NCBI GenBank assembly: GCA_021647745.1
Contig: JAKIUB010000001.1
Span: 186,001 to 250,000 of the forward strand
Source: Paracoccaceae bacterium
Lineage (GTDB): Bacteria; Pseudomonadota; Alphaproteobacteria; Rhodobacterales; Rhodobacteraceae
DNA length: 64,000 nt
Reading direction: 5' to 3'
Below the pieces are notes generated by a model. It saw only the letters and a list, made by a program, of their open reading frames with translations. It did not search any database and was not told the origin of the DNA. Made by a program: the position numbers and the translations under genes. Each line of letters begins with the position of its first letter. The stretch's first letter is position 1. Of this stretch, positions 9,919 to 18,261 are shown piece after piece.

Positions 9919-11855
9919 GCGCGGTCACTTTGAGCAAGTGGTGCGCCGGGGTTGGGGGGCGGCTCGTTGGCCTGCTGCTCGCGCATGTCTTTCCAGAGCG
10001 CGCGCGGGTAGGCTTCGATCGGGGGTTGGGTGCCGTAGAGGGCGCGCAGCATGATATCGCGCGCCACCGGCGCCGCCGCAGCAGAACCGGAGCCGCCATG
10101 CTCGATGACCACAGAGATTGCAAAGCGTGGATTGTCATAGGGGGCATAACCGACGAATAGCGCGTGGTCGCGGTACTTCCACGGCGTTTCGGTCTCGTCG
10201 AGACCGGCTTCGCGGTCGGCCATGGTGATCCCCTTGACTTGCGCGGTGCCGGTTTTGCCGGCCATAATCATGGTTGGCTCCTCAATACGCGAGCGATAGG
10301 CTGTGCCGCGGGTTTCGTTGGATACCTGAAACATGCCGAGCCGCATCAGGTCCAGGTTTTCATTCTTTATTTGCATGGAGGGAGCCAGCTCCAGCGGCTC
10401 GGGCACGCCGTTTATCCGGCGCACCAGCCGTGGCTGTACCGCACGGCCCGAGGCGAGGCGCGCGGTCATTACCGCAAGCTGCATCGGCGAGGCCAGCACA
10501 AAACCCTGCCCGATGGCGGCGTTCAGCGTATCACCGATGCGCCACGGCTCCTGATAGCGGTCAAATTTCCATTGCTTGTTTGGGGTAAGACCGCCACTGA
10601 TCGAGGGCAGCGGTAGCGGGGGCTTGGCACCAAAGCCGAAGCGCCGCGCCATCAGCGCCATTTTATCGATGCCGATGCGCTGGGAGATTTCGTAATAATA
10701 GACATCGCAGGACTGTTTCAGCCCGTTGGTCATATTCATGTTGCCGTGGCCGCCGCGCTTCCAGCAATGGAACCGGCGGTTGCCGAGTTCGATATAACCC
10801 CGGCAGAATATCTCTTCCTCGGGGTCGATAAGGCCTTCTTCCAGTGCGGCCAGTGCTGTTACCATCTTTACAGTTGAGCCGGGCGGATAGGCGCCGGAGA
10901 TGGTTTTATCGGCCAGCGGGCGATATTCGCTTTCGATCAGCCCGTTCCAGTAGGTTCTGGATATGCCGAAGGTGAACTCGTTGGGATCAAAGCCGGGGGT
11001 AGAGGCCAGGGCATGCACATCGCCGGAGTTTACATCCATCACCACGGCTGCCGCGCTTTCGCCCTTGAGGCGGTACTGAGCGTAGTTTTGTAGATCATGG
11101 TCGAGGGTCAGTTGCAGGTCCGCGCCTTTGAGGCCCTCATTGCGACCCAGCTCGCGCATTACCCGCCCAACGGCATTGATCTCGACGCGCTTGGTGCCGG
11201 CGACCCCGCGCAGGATATCCTCCTTGCGCCGCTCGATACCGGTTTTTCCTATCTGGAAATCGGGTATTTGCAGCACCGGGTCGGGGTCGTCATAGCGCTC
11301 GAGGTCTGCTTCGCTGACTGGCCCGACATAGCCGATGACATGGGAATAATTTTCGCCCATGGGGTAGCTTCGGTTCAGCCCGACTTCGGTGATGATACCC
11401 GGAAGACCCGGGGCATTGGCTGCAACCCGCGAAAAATCTTCCCAGCTTAGTTGTTCGGCCACCGAGACCGGCACAAAAGGCGCGCGCTTGCGCATTTCAT
11501 TATATATCCCGGTGCGTTTTTCCAGCGGCAGATATATCAGGCGGGCCAGCTCGGCCAGCACCTGCTGGGCATTTCCGGCCTGCTCCCGGATCATGACAAT
11601 GCGGTAATTGGGCTGGTTTTGAGCCAGCGCCAGCCCGTTTCTGTCATAGATCAGGCCGCGCTCGGGCCGGATCAGGCGATCGCGGATGCGGTTTTCTTCG
11701 GCGAGCAGGCGAAACTGGTTGCTTTGGGTGATTTGTAGATCGCGCATGCGCCAGCTCAGCCCGAGGATAACCGCAGCCTGCATGCCGCCAAGCACCAGCG
11801 CGCGGCGGGTGATCCGGCTGGAGAGATCTTTTTTCTTTTTACCGGGTTTGATCAT
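9915..11855 (-). CDS. mrdA: Penicillin-binding protein 2 (elongasome transpeptidase)
   Basis: The 646-aa class B PBP has a short basic cytoplasmic tail, one membrane anchor (about residues 18-38), a dimerisation domain and a transpeptidase domain with SxxK (STVK near residue 328, in PPGSTVKMV), the S-C-D version of SxN near 381, and KTG near 533. It cross-links peptidoglycan during side-wall growth with RodA. The ATG at 11855 is chosen because it overlaps the mreD stop as ATGA and begins a normal positively charged N-terminus (MIKPGKKKK); upstream in-frame starts lie inside mreD. Confidence 0.95.
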   Translation of the reverse strand: MIKPGKKKKDLSSRITRRALVLGGMQAAVILGLSWRMRDLQITQSNQFRLLAEENRIRDRLIRPERGLIYDRNGLALAQNQPNYRIVMIREQAGNAQQVLAELARLIYLPLEKRTGIYNEMRKRAPFVPVSVAEQLSWEDFSRVAANAPGLPGIITEVGLNRSYPMGENYSHVIGYVGPVSEADLERYDDPDPVLQIPDFQIGKTGIERRKEDILRGVAGTKRVEINAVGRVMRELGRNEGLKGADLQLTLDHDLQNYAQYRLKGESAAAVVMDVNSGDVHALASTPGFDPNEFTFGISRTYWNGLIESEYRPLADKTISGAYPPGSTVKMVTALAALEEGLIDPEEEIFCRGYIELGNRRFHCWKRGGHGNMNMTNGLKQSCDVYYYEISQRIGIDKMALMARRFGFGAKPPLPLPSISGGLTPNKQWKFDRYQEPWRIGDTLNAAIGQGFVLASPMQLAVMTARLASGRAVQPRLVRRINGVPEPLELAPSMQIKNENLDLMRLGMFQVSNETRGTAYRSRIEEPTMIMAGKTGTAQVKGITMADREAGLDETETPWKYRDHALFVGYAPYDNPRFAISVVIEHGGSGSAAAAPVARDIMLRALYGTQPPIEAYPRALWKDMREQQANEPPPNPGAPLAQSDRA

Positions 11856-12382
11856 CTGATTTTTCCAAGCCGGTCGGGGCGGTTTTTGTGGTCGGGTTTT
11901 CTTATGCGCAATATATAGTGCATGCATAGCACAATAACAGGGTAGCAAACCAGCGTGAGCAGCACGAACTGGGCGGTATTCCGCAGATCAAGCGGTTGTG
12001 AAAAGCTGGCCCAGAGCAGGATATTCTGGATGACCGCCATGGCGATAAGCAGCGCCGCAAAGCTGGTAAACTCCATCAAAAAACCGCGCTCCTGAATGGT
12101 GCGGGCGCTATGCCGGATAATCTCGCTGGCGAGCAGGGTCAGCCCTGCCCACAGGCCAAGGGGCCGCATCAGGACCGCATCGGCAAATAAAGCCAGCGCG
12201 GCGATCAGTAGCAGAGGCGCGCTTTTGGGTTGGCGCACCAGCCATGCCAGCACCAGCGCCAAAAGCAGGTCCGGCGGGGCAAGGCGCTCTGGCGAAAACT
12301 GGAGCGGCAGTAGCGGATAGGCAATGGCCAGCGTGCCCAGCAGCACAAAAAGCAGGCGATACCCCCATATTTGCGGGGTCAA
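11852..12382 (-). CDS. mreD: Rod-shape-determining membrane protein MreD
   Basis: The 176-aa very hydrophobic protein has about five membrane segments. It has few sequence landmarks; the call rests on size, topology and position between mreC and mrdA. MreD is a membrane partner of MreC in the elongasome. The start is TTG, preceded by GGAGGA and overlapping the mreC stop as TTGA, so it is translationally coupled. Confidence 0.88.
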   Translation of the reverse strand: MTPQIWGYRLLFVLLGTLAIAYPLLPLQFSPERLAPPDLLLALVLAWLVRQPKSAPLLLIAALALFADAVLMRPLGLWAGLTLLASEIIRHSARTIQERGFLMEFTSFAALLIAMAVIQNILLWASFSQPLDLRNTAQFVLLTLVCYPVIVLCMHYILRIRKPDHKNRPDRLGKIR

Positions 12383-13299
12383 TGGTCCTCCTCCGGTGGT
12401 GTGTTTCTGCCACCTGGCATCTCCGGTGGGGGCAGGGGCGGGCCGATACTGCCTCCGACGAGCGTGCCGGCGCCATTTATTCGGTCCAGCGGCGAGCTGC
12501 GCAAAATGCGGACAAACTCCAGCCCCTCGAAATCAGCGGCGAGCAGGGCGCGGATATCGCCCCCTCTACTACGCACGATCTGGCCAACCAGCAGCTCGGG
12601 CGGAAAAACCCCGCCATCCCCCGAGGTTACGATCCGCATACCGGGTAAAACATCCTCGGGGTTTTCGATAAACAACACCTTGGGGGTGAGGGTATTGTCG
12701 CCGTGCAGGATGGCGCGCTGACCGGTCGGACGAATGATCACCGGCACCTGAGAGGAAACATCGGTCAGAAAAACCACCCGCGCAGTATGATCCGCCAACC
12801 CCGAAATACGGCCAACCAGCCCCAGCCCGTCTACCGCTGCCTGCCCGTCGCGCAGCCCGTCGATCTCGCCGACATTAAGCAGGCCGGACTGGGAGAACGG
12901 GCTGCCGCTATCGGTAATCACCTCGCCGGTAACAAACCCAAGCCCGGGCGAGAGCTGGACATTGTTGAGCGCGCGCAGCTGGGCGTTGGTCTGTTCAAGC
13001 TGGAGTGCGGCCTCCTGCCAGCCTTTCATACGTTGTAATTCTTGCCGAAGCTCTTGATTACGCTGATATATTTGTGCGTATGACTGATAGTCGGAAGTGA
13101 TGCGTGCAAAGCGGGTGACGGGTACCAGCACCCATTCCATATTGGGCACAAAGCGATCCACCAGCGCCATGCGGAAGCGCTCGACGCGGGGGTTGTCAAT
13201 GCGCCACAAGATGAAAAGAGCAAAAAACACGAACAGCGTGAGGCCAACGATCAACCGCCTGATCGCCCGCCACGCATTGCTTTGCTCACTTGCAGCCAC
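12379..13299 (-). CDS. mreC: Rod-shape-determining protein MreC
   Basis: The 306-aa protein has an N-terminal membrane anchor (about residues 15-30), a coiled-coil stretch rich in Gln/Leu/Glu (about 70-105) and the beta-rich periplasmic MreC domain with the family phrase GLVGRISGLADHTARV. It links cytoplasmic MreB to the cell-wall enzymes. The tail is Pro/Gly rich. The start is GTG, 9 bp after mreB's stop on the same strand, with a GGGG run just upstream. Confidence 0.93.
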   Translation of the reverse strand: MAASEQSNAWRAIRRLIVGLTLFVFFALFILWRIDNPRVERFRMALVDRFVPNMEWVLVPVTRFARITSDYQSYAQIYQRNQELRQELQRMKGWQEAALQLEQTNAQLRALNNVQLSPGLGFVTGEVITDSGSPFSQSGLLNVGEIDGLRDGQAAVDGLGLVGRISGLADHTARVVFLTDVSSQVPVIIRPTGQRAILHGDNTLTPKVLFIENPEDVLPGMRIVTSGDGGVFPPELLVGQIVRSRGGDIRALLAADFEGLEFVRILRSSPLDRINGAGTLVGGSIGPPLPPPEMPGGRNTPPEEDH

Positions 13300-13308
13300 G
13301 ATGCCCCG

Positions 13309-14352
13309 CTAGTTGCCGTAATCGAGAATATGCTGAAGCTGGTTTTCAAATTCGAGCGCTTTGCCGGTACCGAGCGCCACGCAATTCAGAGTTTCGTCCG
13401 CGACCGAAATTGCCAGTCCGGTTTGCTCGCGCAAGGCCAGATCAAGGTCGCCCAAGAGCGCGCCACCACCGGTGAGCATTACACCGCGGTCAACAATATC
13501 GGCGGCCAGATCGGGCGGGGTGCTTTCCAGCGCGGCCATTACGGCATCACATATCTGCTGCACCGGTTCGGCCAGTGCCTCGGCGACCAGCGCTTGCGTG
13601 ATCTCGGTTTCTTTTGGCACGCCGCTCAGCAAATCGCGGCCCCGGATCTCCATGCTGGCGCCGCGCCCGTCATCGGGGATGCGGGCGGTGCCGATCGAGG
13701 TTTTTATGCGCTCGGCGGTGGCGTCTCCGACCAGAATATTATGCTGCCGGCGCAGGTGTGCAATAATCGCCTGGTCCATCCTGTCGCCGCCCACGCGCAC
13801 CGAGCGCGCATATACGATATCGCCGAGCGAAAGCACAGCGACCTCGGTAGTGCCGCCGCCGATATCCACAACCATCGAGCCGGTAGGGTCGGTGATCGGC
13901 ATTCCTGCACCTATCGCCGCCGCAATCGGCTCGGCAATCAGGCCGACCTTGCCGGCACCCGCCTGCTCGACAGAGCTGCGAATGGCGCGCTTTTCAACCG
14001 GAGTAGCCCCGTGGGGCACACAAACAATAATGCGCGGCTTGGGCACAAACCATGCCCGCCGGTGGATCTTGCGGATGAAATGTTTTATCATCTCCTCGGC
14101 AACATCAAAATCGGCGATCACCCCGTCGCGCATGGGCCGAATGGCCTCGATGCTGCCGGGCGTGCGCCCCAGCATCAGCTTGGCATCCTCGCCCACGGCC
14201 AGTACCTGTTTTTTGCCATCACGGATATGATAGGCCACAACCGAAGGCTCATTGAGAATAATCCCCTTGCCCTTCATGTAAATCAGTGTGTTTGCGGTGC
14301 CCAGATCAATGGCCATATCCGCTGAGAATATGCCGCTCAATAGCCCAACCAT
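13309..14352 (-). CDS. mreB: Actin-like cell-shape protein MreB
   Basis: The 347-aa protein shows the actin-fold phosphate-1 motif (DLGTANTLIY, residues 16-25), phosphate-2 (DIGGGTTEVAV) and adenosine motif (TGGGALL). MreB polymerises under the membrane and steers lateral wall synthesis. It opens the mreBCD-mrdA-rodA operon; AAGGAAA lies before the ATG. The 204 bp upstream, toward leuA, hold a perfect 10+10 bp dyad and presumably the operon promoter. Confidence 0.97.
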   Translation of the reverse strand: MVGLLSGIFSADMAIDLGTANTLIYMKGKGIILNEPSVVAYHIRDGKKQVLAVGEDAKLMLGRTPGSIEAIRPMRDGVIADFDVAEEMIKHFIRKIHRRAWFVPKPRIIVCVPHGATPVEKRAIRSSVEQAGAGKVGLIAEPIAAAIGAGMPITDPTGSMVVDIGGGTTEVAVLSLGDIVYARSVRVGGDRMDQAIIAHLRRQHNILVGDATAERIKTSIGTARIPDDGRGASMEIRGRDLLSGVPKETEITQALVAEALAEPVQQICDAVMAALESTPPDLAADIVDRGVMLTGGGALLGDLDLALREQTGLAISVADETLNCVALGTGKALEFENQLQHILDYGN

Positions 14353-14453
14353 ATACGTTTCCTTGCCTCAAGAAACGGGCCATTTGGCCGCGTTTTTACC
14401 AATGCGCTCTTATAGGCTCAAGCCTTACCAGTTAATAGCCCGCTTTTCCAGTC

Positions 14454-14483
14454 CGCAGGTAAATCAGCAAGATTTTACCTGCG
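14454..14483. promoter_or_regulatory. Perfect 10+10 bp inverted repeat upstream of the mre operon
   Basis: CGCAGGTAAA (14454-14463) and its exact complement TTTACCTGCG (14474-14483) flank a 10-nt spacer. It lies about 100 bp upstream of mreB and 74 bp beyond the leuA stop. There is no T-run on either side, so a simple intrinsic terminator is unlikely; an operator for the mre promoter or a structured leuA 3' end are the options. Which one applies is unresolved. Confidence 0.5.
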
Positions 14484-14556
14484 AAGGCAAATTATTGCCG
14501 GATTATGCGCTTTGCAAAATATCCTCGGCGGGGGCACATAAACGCCCCTACACACC

Positions 14557-16101
14557 TCAAACGGGCGCAGTCTTTTCCCGCCTCACCACAAGGTTGTTCA
14601 GCGCATTGATATAGGCTTTGGCCGAGGCAACTACAGTATCGGTATCGGCACTTTGGCCGGTCACGATCTTGCCGTTTTCCTCCATGCGCACGCTCACGGT
14701 GGCCTGCGCATCGGTGCCCTCTGTCACCGCATGCACCTGATAAAGCTGCAAGCGCGCGCCATGGGGAAACACCTCCTTGATAGCATTAAACACCGCATCA
14801 ACCGGTCCGTCACCGGTGGCGGTCACTTCTTTTGTTTCCCCCCCGATGCTCAAGCGCATTTCAGCGGTTTGCGGTCTTTCGGTGCCACACACCACCCGCA
14901 AGCTTTCGAGCTTCAACTCCCCCTCCAGCGGCTGGCCTGACGAGGTGTTCATCAACGCTACCAGATCATCGTCAAAAATCTCTTTTTTGCGGTCGGCCAG
15001 TTCCTTGAAGCGTACAAACACATCCTTGAGCTGGTTATCTGCCAAGGAAAAACCGAGGTTTTCCAGCTTGGAGCGCAGCGCGGCGCGGCCTGAATGCTTG
15101 CCCATCACTAGCGATGTTTCACTCAAGCCAATGTCCTCGGGGCGCATAATCTCGAAGGTTTCGGCGTTTTTCAGCATGCCGTCCTGATGGATGCCGCTTT
15201 CATGCGCGAAGGCATTTTTGCCCACAATCGCCTTGTTATATTGCACCGGAAAGCCGGACACCGTGGCCACTTTGCGGCTGATATTCATGATCTGGGTGGT
15301 GTCGATTTTGGTGCGGTAAGGCATGATATCATTGCGCACCTTGATCGCCATCACCACCTCTTCAAGTGCTGTATTGCCCGCGCGCTCGCCCAAGCCGTTG
15401 ATCGTACATTCAATTTGCCGCGCACCTGCATCTACCGCCGCCAGCGCATTGGCCGTAGCCATGCCCAGATCATTATGGCAATGGGTAGCAAAGATGATCT
15501 CGTCTGCGCCCGGCACGCGCGAAAGCAGCATCCGGATAATATCGCCGCTTTCGGCCGGGGCGGTATAGCCGACGGTATCGGGGATATTGATGGTGGTGGC
15601 TCCGGCCTTGATCGCGATTTCCACCACGCGGCAGAGGTAGTCGTTCTCGGTGCGGGTGGCATCCATCGGGGACCATTGCACGTTATCACACAGGTTGCGC
15701 GCAAGGCTGACAGATTCATGAATGGCATTGGCCATCTCGTCCATATCCATGCCGGTAATGGCGCGGTGCGAGGGCGAGGTGCCGATAAAGGTATGAATGC
15801 GCGGCAGGCTGGCGTGTTTTACCGCCTCCCATGCCCGCTCGATATCGCCGGGCTTGGCGCGAGCAAGCCCGCAGATCACCGCGCGGTCCGCCCGTTTGGC
15901 GATCTCGCTCACGGCGGCAAAATCCCCTTCCGAGGCAATCGGGAAGCCGGCTTCGATAATATCCACCCCCATATTGTCGAGCATCTCGGCGATTTCGAGC
16001 TTCTCGTTATGGGTCATGGTTGCGCCCGGGCTTTGCTCGCCATCGCGCAGGGTGGTGTCAAATATCAACACACGGGATTGGTCATTGGTCATGGAAGTCA
16101 T
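14557..16101 (-). CDS. leuA: 2-isopropylmalate synthase
   Basis: The 514-aa protein carries the catalytic-domain signature TTLRDGEQSPG (about residues 16-26), the metal-binding HCHNDLGMA near residue 207, the Ser/Gly-rich catalytic block and a C-terminal leucine-binding regulatory domain (last ~130 residues). It condenses acetyl-CoA with 2-oxoisovalerate, the first committed step of leucine synthesis, and is normally feedback-inhibited by leucine. The first ATG (16101) is preferred: AAGGA lies 8 nt upstream, while the ATG at 16092 has no such site. Upstream sequence suggests leader-peptide control of expression. Confidence 0.97.
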   Translation of the reverse strand: MTSMTNDQSRVLIFDTTLRDGEQSPGATMTHNEKLEIAEMLDNMGVDIIEAGFPIASEGDFAAVSEIAKRADRAVICGLARAKPGDIERAWEAVKHASLPRIHTFIGTSPSHRAITGMDMDEMANAIHESVSLARNLCDNVQWSPMDATRTENDYLCRVVEIAIKAGATTINIPDTVGYTAPAESGDIIRMLLSRVPGADEIIFATHCHNDLGMATANALAAVDAGARQIECTINGLGERAGNTALEEVVMAIKVRNDIMPYRTKIDTTQIMNISRKVATVSGFPVQYNKAIVGKNAFAHESGIHQDGMLKNAETFEIMRPEDIGLSETSLVMGKHSGRAALRSKLENLGFSLADNQLKDVFVRFKELADRKKEIFDDDLVALMNTSSGQPLEGELKLESLRVVCGTERPQTAEMRLSIGGETKEVTATGDGPVDAVFNAIKEVFPHGARLQLYQVHAVTEGTDAQATVSVRMEENGKIVTGQSADTDTVVASAKAYINALNNLVVRREKTAPV

Positions 16102-16127
16102 CTTTTTGGTCCTTAGCTTTTAGAGGA

Positions 16128-16184
16128 TTTTGGTGCGCATTAAAGCTCCCCTGAGCGCACGCACCAAAACCCCGGCGCGCTCAG
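16128..16184 (-). promoter_or_regulatory. Interleaved inverted repeats in the leuA leader (candidate attenuator)
   Basis: Read on the minus strand, two perfect stems interleave: CTGAGCGC (16184-16177) with GCGCTCAG (16158-16151), and TTTTGGTGCG (16169-16160) with CGCACCAAAA (16137-16128). Each stem's arm sits in the other's loop, so they form either a pseudoknot or alternatives. A third pairing, AGCTTT (16147-16142) with AAAGCT (16120-16115), abuts the Shine-Dalgarno AAGGA. The first arm overlaps the leader-peptide stop codon. No strong U-run follows, so control may act on translation or by a non-classical terminator. Confidence 0.6.
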
Positions 16185-16261
16185 AGGCGGCTAAGGAGTA
16201 GGATTTCGGCAATGGCATTGCGGCCAAGCGGAATCAAGAAATGTGGCGTATCATTACACAT
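16181..16261 (-). CDS. Putative leucine-rich leader peptide of leuA
   Basis: A 26-codon frame starts ATG at 16261 and ends TGA at 16183-16181. Residues 21-23 are Leu-Leu-Leu (CTA CTC CTT), with further Leu at 9, 12 and 26, so 6 of 26 codons are Leu, most of them just before the stop. The stop lies inside the first arm of the downstream inverted repeats. No Shine-Dalgarno is visible; instead TATAGT (16274-16269) ends 7 nt before the ATG, which would put the transcript start at the A of the ATG. Leaderless trpL of Sinorhizobium is a known parallel. Function is inferred. Confidence 0.6.
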   Translation of the reverse strand: MCNDTPHFLIPLGRNAIAEILLLSRL

Positions 16262-16415
16262 GTGCGCCACTATAAGCGGAGCGCAGCGGAGTTAAAGGGA
16301 AAAAGTGACCCGTCGATGAATTTTAACGAGCAATCAAGCAGGCCGCCGAGGCGTAGCCGAGGCCATGGCCGTCGGCAAACCCTGTTCAGCTTTGCTGATA
16401 AAGCGCCTTTTGGCC

Positions 16416-18074
16416 TCAGCTCTGATCTCGCCACCGGTTCACGATCGGGTAGCGCCGGTCCAGCCAAAAGGCCTTCAGGGTCAGCCGCGTGCCCGGTGCC
16501 GATTGAAACCGTTTGTGTTCGCTGATGTAGATCAGGTGCTCAACCCGTTTGACCATCTGGCGCTCGAAGCCGGCCTCCACCACCTCGGCCACCGATTTAT
16601 CATGGTCGATCAGGGCTTCCAGAATGGCGTCAAGCACATCATAGGGGGGCAGGCTGTCTTCGTCTTTCTGGTTGTTACGCAGCTCGGCGGTTGGCGGCTT
16701 GTCGATCACGCGGGGCGGGATCACCTCGCCTGCCGGGGCTTTCATCCAGTCAAAATGGTGGGTGTTGCGCCAGCGGCAGGTTTCGAAAACGCGGGTTTTA
16801 TAGAGGTCTTTGATCGGGTTATACCCCCCCGCCATATCGCCATATATGGTGGCATAACCCACGGCGACCTCGGATTTGTTGCCCGTCGTTAGCAGCATTT
16901 CGCCAAATTTGTTGCTCATCGCCATCAGGAGCAGCCCGCGCAGGCGCGACTGGATATTCTCTTCGGTTACATCGGGGGCCATGCCCTCGAACAGCGGCGC
17001 GAGGGTTTGAGTGATGGCAGCGCGACCCGCCGCAATCGGCACCGTATCCAGCTGGCAGCCCAGTGCTTTGGCCACCGCACTTGCATCTTTTAGCGATTCG
17101 GGGCTGGTATATTCGGAGGGCAACATCACGCAGCGCACATTTTTGGGCCCGAGGGCATCAGCGGCGATGGTGGCGACAATGGCCGAATCTATCCCGCCCG
17201 ACAGGCCGAGCAGCACCTTTTTAAAGCCGGTTTTCGCCATATAGTCGCGCAGGGCCTCGACCATGCAGCGGTAATCCTGCTCATAGGCGGGGCCGTGGAT
17301 ATCCCGCTCGCCGCGCATGGCCTGCCAACCGGCCCCGGTGCGCTCGAAATCCACATGGGTGATCGCTTCGTCAAATACCGGCATCTGCACGGCCAGCTCG
17401 CCGCCACGGTTCAGCACAAAGCTGGCGCCATCAAACACCTGATCATCCTGACCGCCTACCATATTCAGATACACCAGTGGCAGGCCGGTCTCGACCACGC
17501 GCGCCACCATCAGCCCTGTGCGCAGCGGGTGTTTGTCGCGCCGGTAGGGCGAGCCGTTGGGCACCAGCAGCAGCTCGGCGCCGGTCTCTGCCATGGTTTC
17601 GGCCACGTCTTCATGCCATGCGTCTTCGCATACAGGGCAGCCGATGCGCATCCCGTTCAGCTCGAACGGGCCGGAGATGGGGGCGCTATCATAGAGGCGC
17701 ACTTCGTCAAACACATCTTCGTTGGGCAGGTGGTGCTTGCGCGCAATCACCCGCACTGCGCCGTTTTGCAGCAAGAAATAGGCATTATAGAGCTTGCCGC
17801 CCTCAAGTAGTGGTGCGCCAATGGCCAGCGCAGTCCCTTCAGGGCCATTTTTGGCCAGCGCGTGCAGAGCGGCTTGGCTTTCGGCCTGAAACGCGGGCTT
17901 TAGCACCAGATCCTGGGTCTGGTAGCCGGTCAGAAACATTTCGGGCAGGGCGACAAGGTCTGCACCGGCCTTGGCTCCTGTATGCCATGCTGCCAGTGCT
18001 TTTTCGCTATTTGAGGTGAAATCACCCAATACCGGATTAAGCTGGCCCAGTGTGAGGCGGAAATTTTGCGGCAT
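16416..18074 (-). CDS. nadE: NAD+ synthase (glutamine-hydrolysing)
   Basis: The 552-aa two-domain enzyme has an N-terminal nitrilase-type glutaminase with the Glu (LPEMFLTGYQ), Lys (RKHHLPNEDVF) and Cys (GCPVCEDAW, near residue 147) triad, and a C-terminal NAD synthase domain with P-loop GLSGGIDSA near residue 291. It amidates nicotinic acid adenine dinucleotide to NAD using glutamine and ATP. The ATG at 18074 has GGAGAG just upstream, and a longer in-frame extension lacks homology. It diverges from the MORN gene. Confidence 0.96.
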   Translation of the reverse strand: MPQNFRLTLGQLNPVLGDFTSNSEKALAAWHTGAKAGADLVALPEMFLTGYQTQDLVLKPAFQAESQAALHALAKNGPEGTALAIGAPLLEGGKLYNAYFLLQNGAVRVIARKHHLPNEDVFDEVRLYDSAPISGPFELNGMRIGCPVCEDAWHEDVAETMAETGAELLLVPNGSPYRRDKHPLRTGLMVARVVETGLPLVYLNMVGGQDDQVFDGASFVLNRGGELAVQMPVFDEAITHVDFERTGAGWQAMRGERDIHGPAYEQDYRCMVEALRDYMAKTGFKKVLLGLSGGIDSAIVATIAADALGPKNVRCVMLPSEYTSPESLKDASAVAKALGCQLDTVPIAAGRAAITQTLAPLFEGMAPDVTEENIQSRLRGLLLMAMSNKFGEMLLTTGNKSEVAVGYATIYGDMAGGYNPIKDLYKTRVFETCRWRNTHHFDWMKAPAGEVIPPRVIDKPPTAELRNNQKDEDSLPPYDVLDAILEALIDHDKSVAEVVEAGFERQMVKRVEHLIYISEHKRFQSAPGTRLTLKAFWLDRRYPIVNRWRDQS

Positions 18075-18220
18075 GTTGCTCTCCGGACGGTCGTTCTTTT
18101 GCCAGAAATACACGGGCTGGGCGACAAAACACAAGCCTTGGCGGCATCATCTGGCCATCGGGAATAAAAAACCGTTGCCCCTTGGGGCTTTAGCTTCTAA
18201 TAATTGTATAACAAGCGCAA

Positions 18221-18238
18221 AACCGCTTTTGTGCGGTT
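18221..18238. promoter_or_regulatory. Small hairpin in the 5' region of the MORN gene
   Basis: AACCGC (18221-18226) and GCGGTT (18233-18238) form a 6-bp stem with a 6-nt loop, 23 bp before the ATG. An AT-rich stretch with TATAAC at about 18207-18212 upstream may be a -10 box. Whether the hairpin affects expression is unknown. Confidence 0.3.
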
Positions 18239-18261
18239 ATTGCCCAAGCGTTCGGAGAAAT

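Larger units (their letters stand above)
16102..16415. other. Intergenic region nadE-leuA (314 bp)
   Basis: The leuA-proximal two thirds hold the ribosome-binding site, inverted repeats, leader peptide and a possible -10 box TATAGT (16269-16274) with no convincing -35. The part nearest nadE (16275-16415) contains GC-rich short-repeat sequence (GAGCGCAGCGGAG near 16281, CCGAGGCGTAGCCGAGG near 16345) and no supported gene; a 65-codon minus-strand frame there overlaps the end of nadE and looks like chance. Confidence 0.6.

Noticed and set aside
13282..14325. Long plus-strand frame opposite mreB
   Set aside because: It is the mirror of a conserved gene, with His/Arg-rich composition typical of antisense frames in GC-rich DNA.
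16128..16184. SAM-II-type riboswitch before leuA
   Set aside because: The interleaved stems look like an H-type pseudoknot, but the sequence does not match the SAM-II core I remember, and a Leu-rich leader frame explains the region better.
16270..16467. 65-codon minus-strand frame between nadE and leuA
   Set aside because: It overlaps the 3' end of nadE, has no ribosome-binding site and matches no family; composition fits chance.
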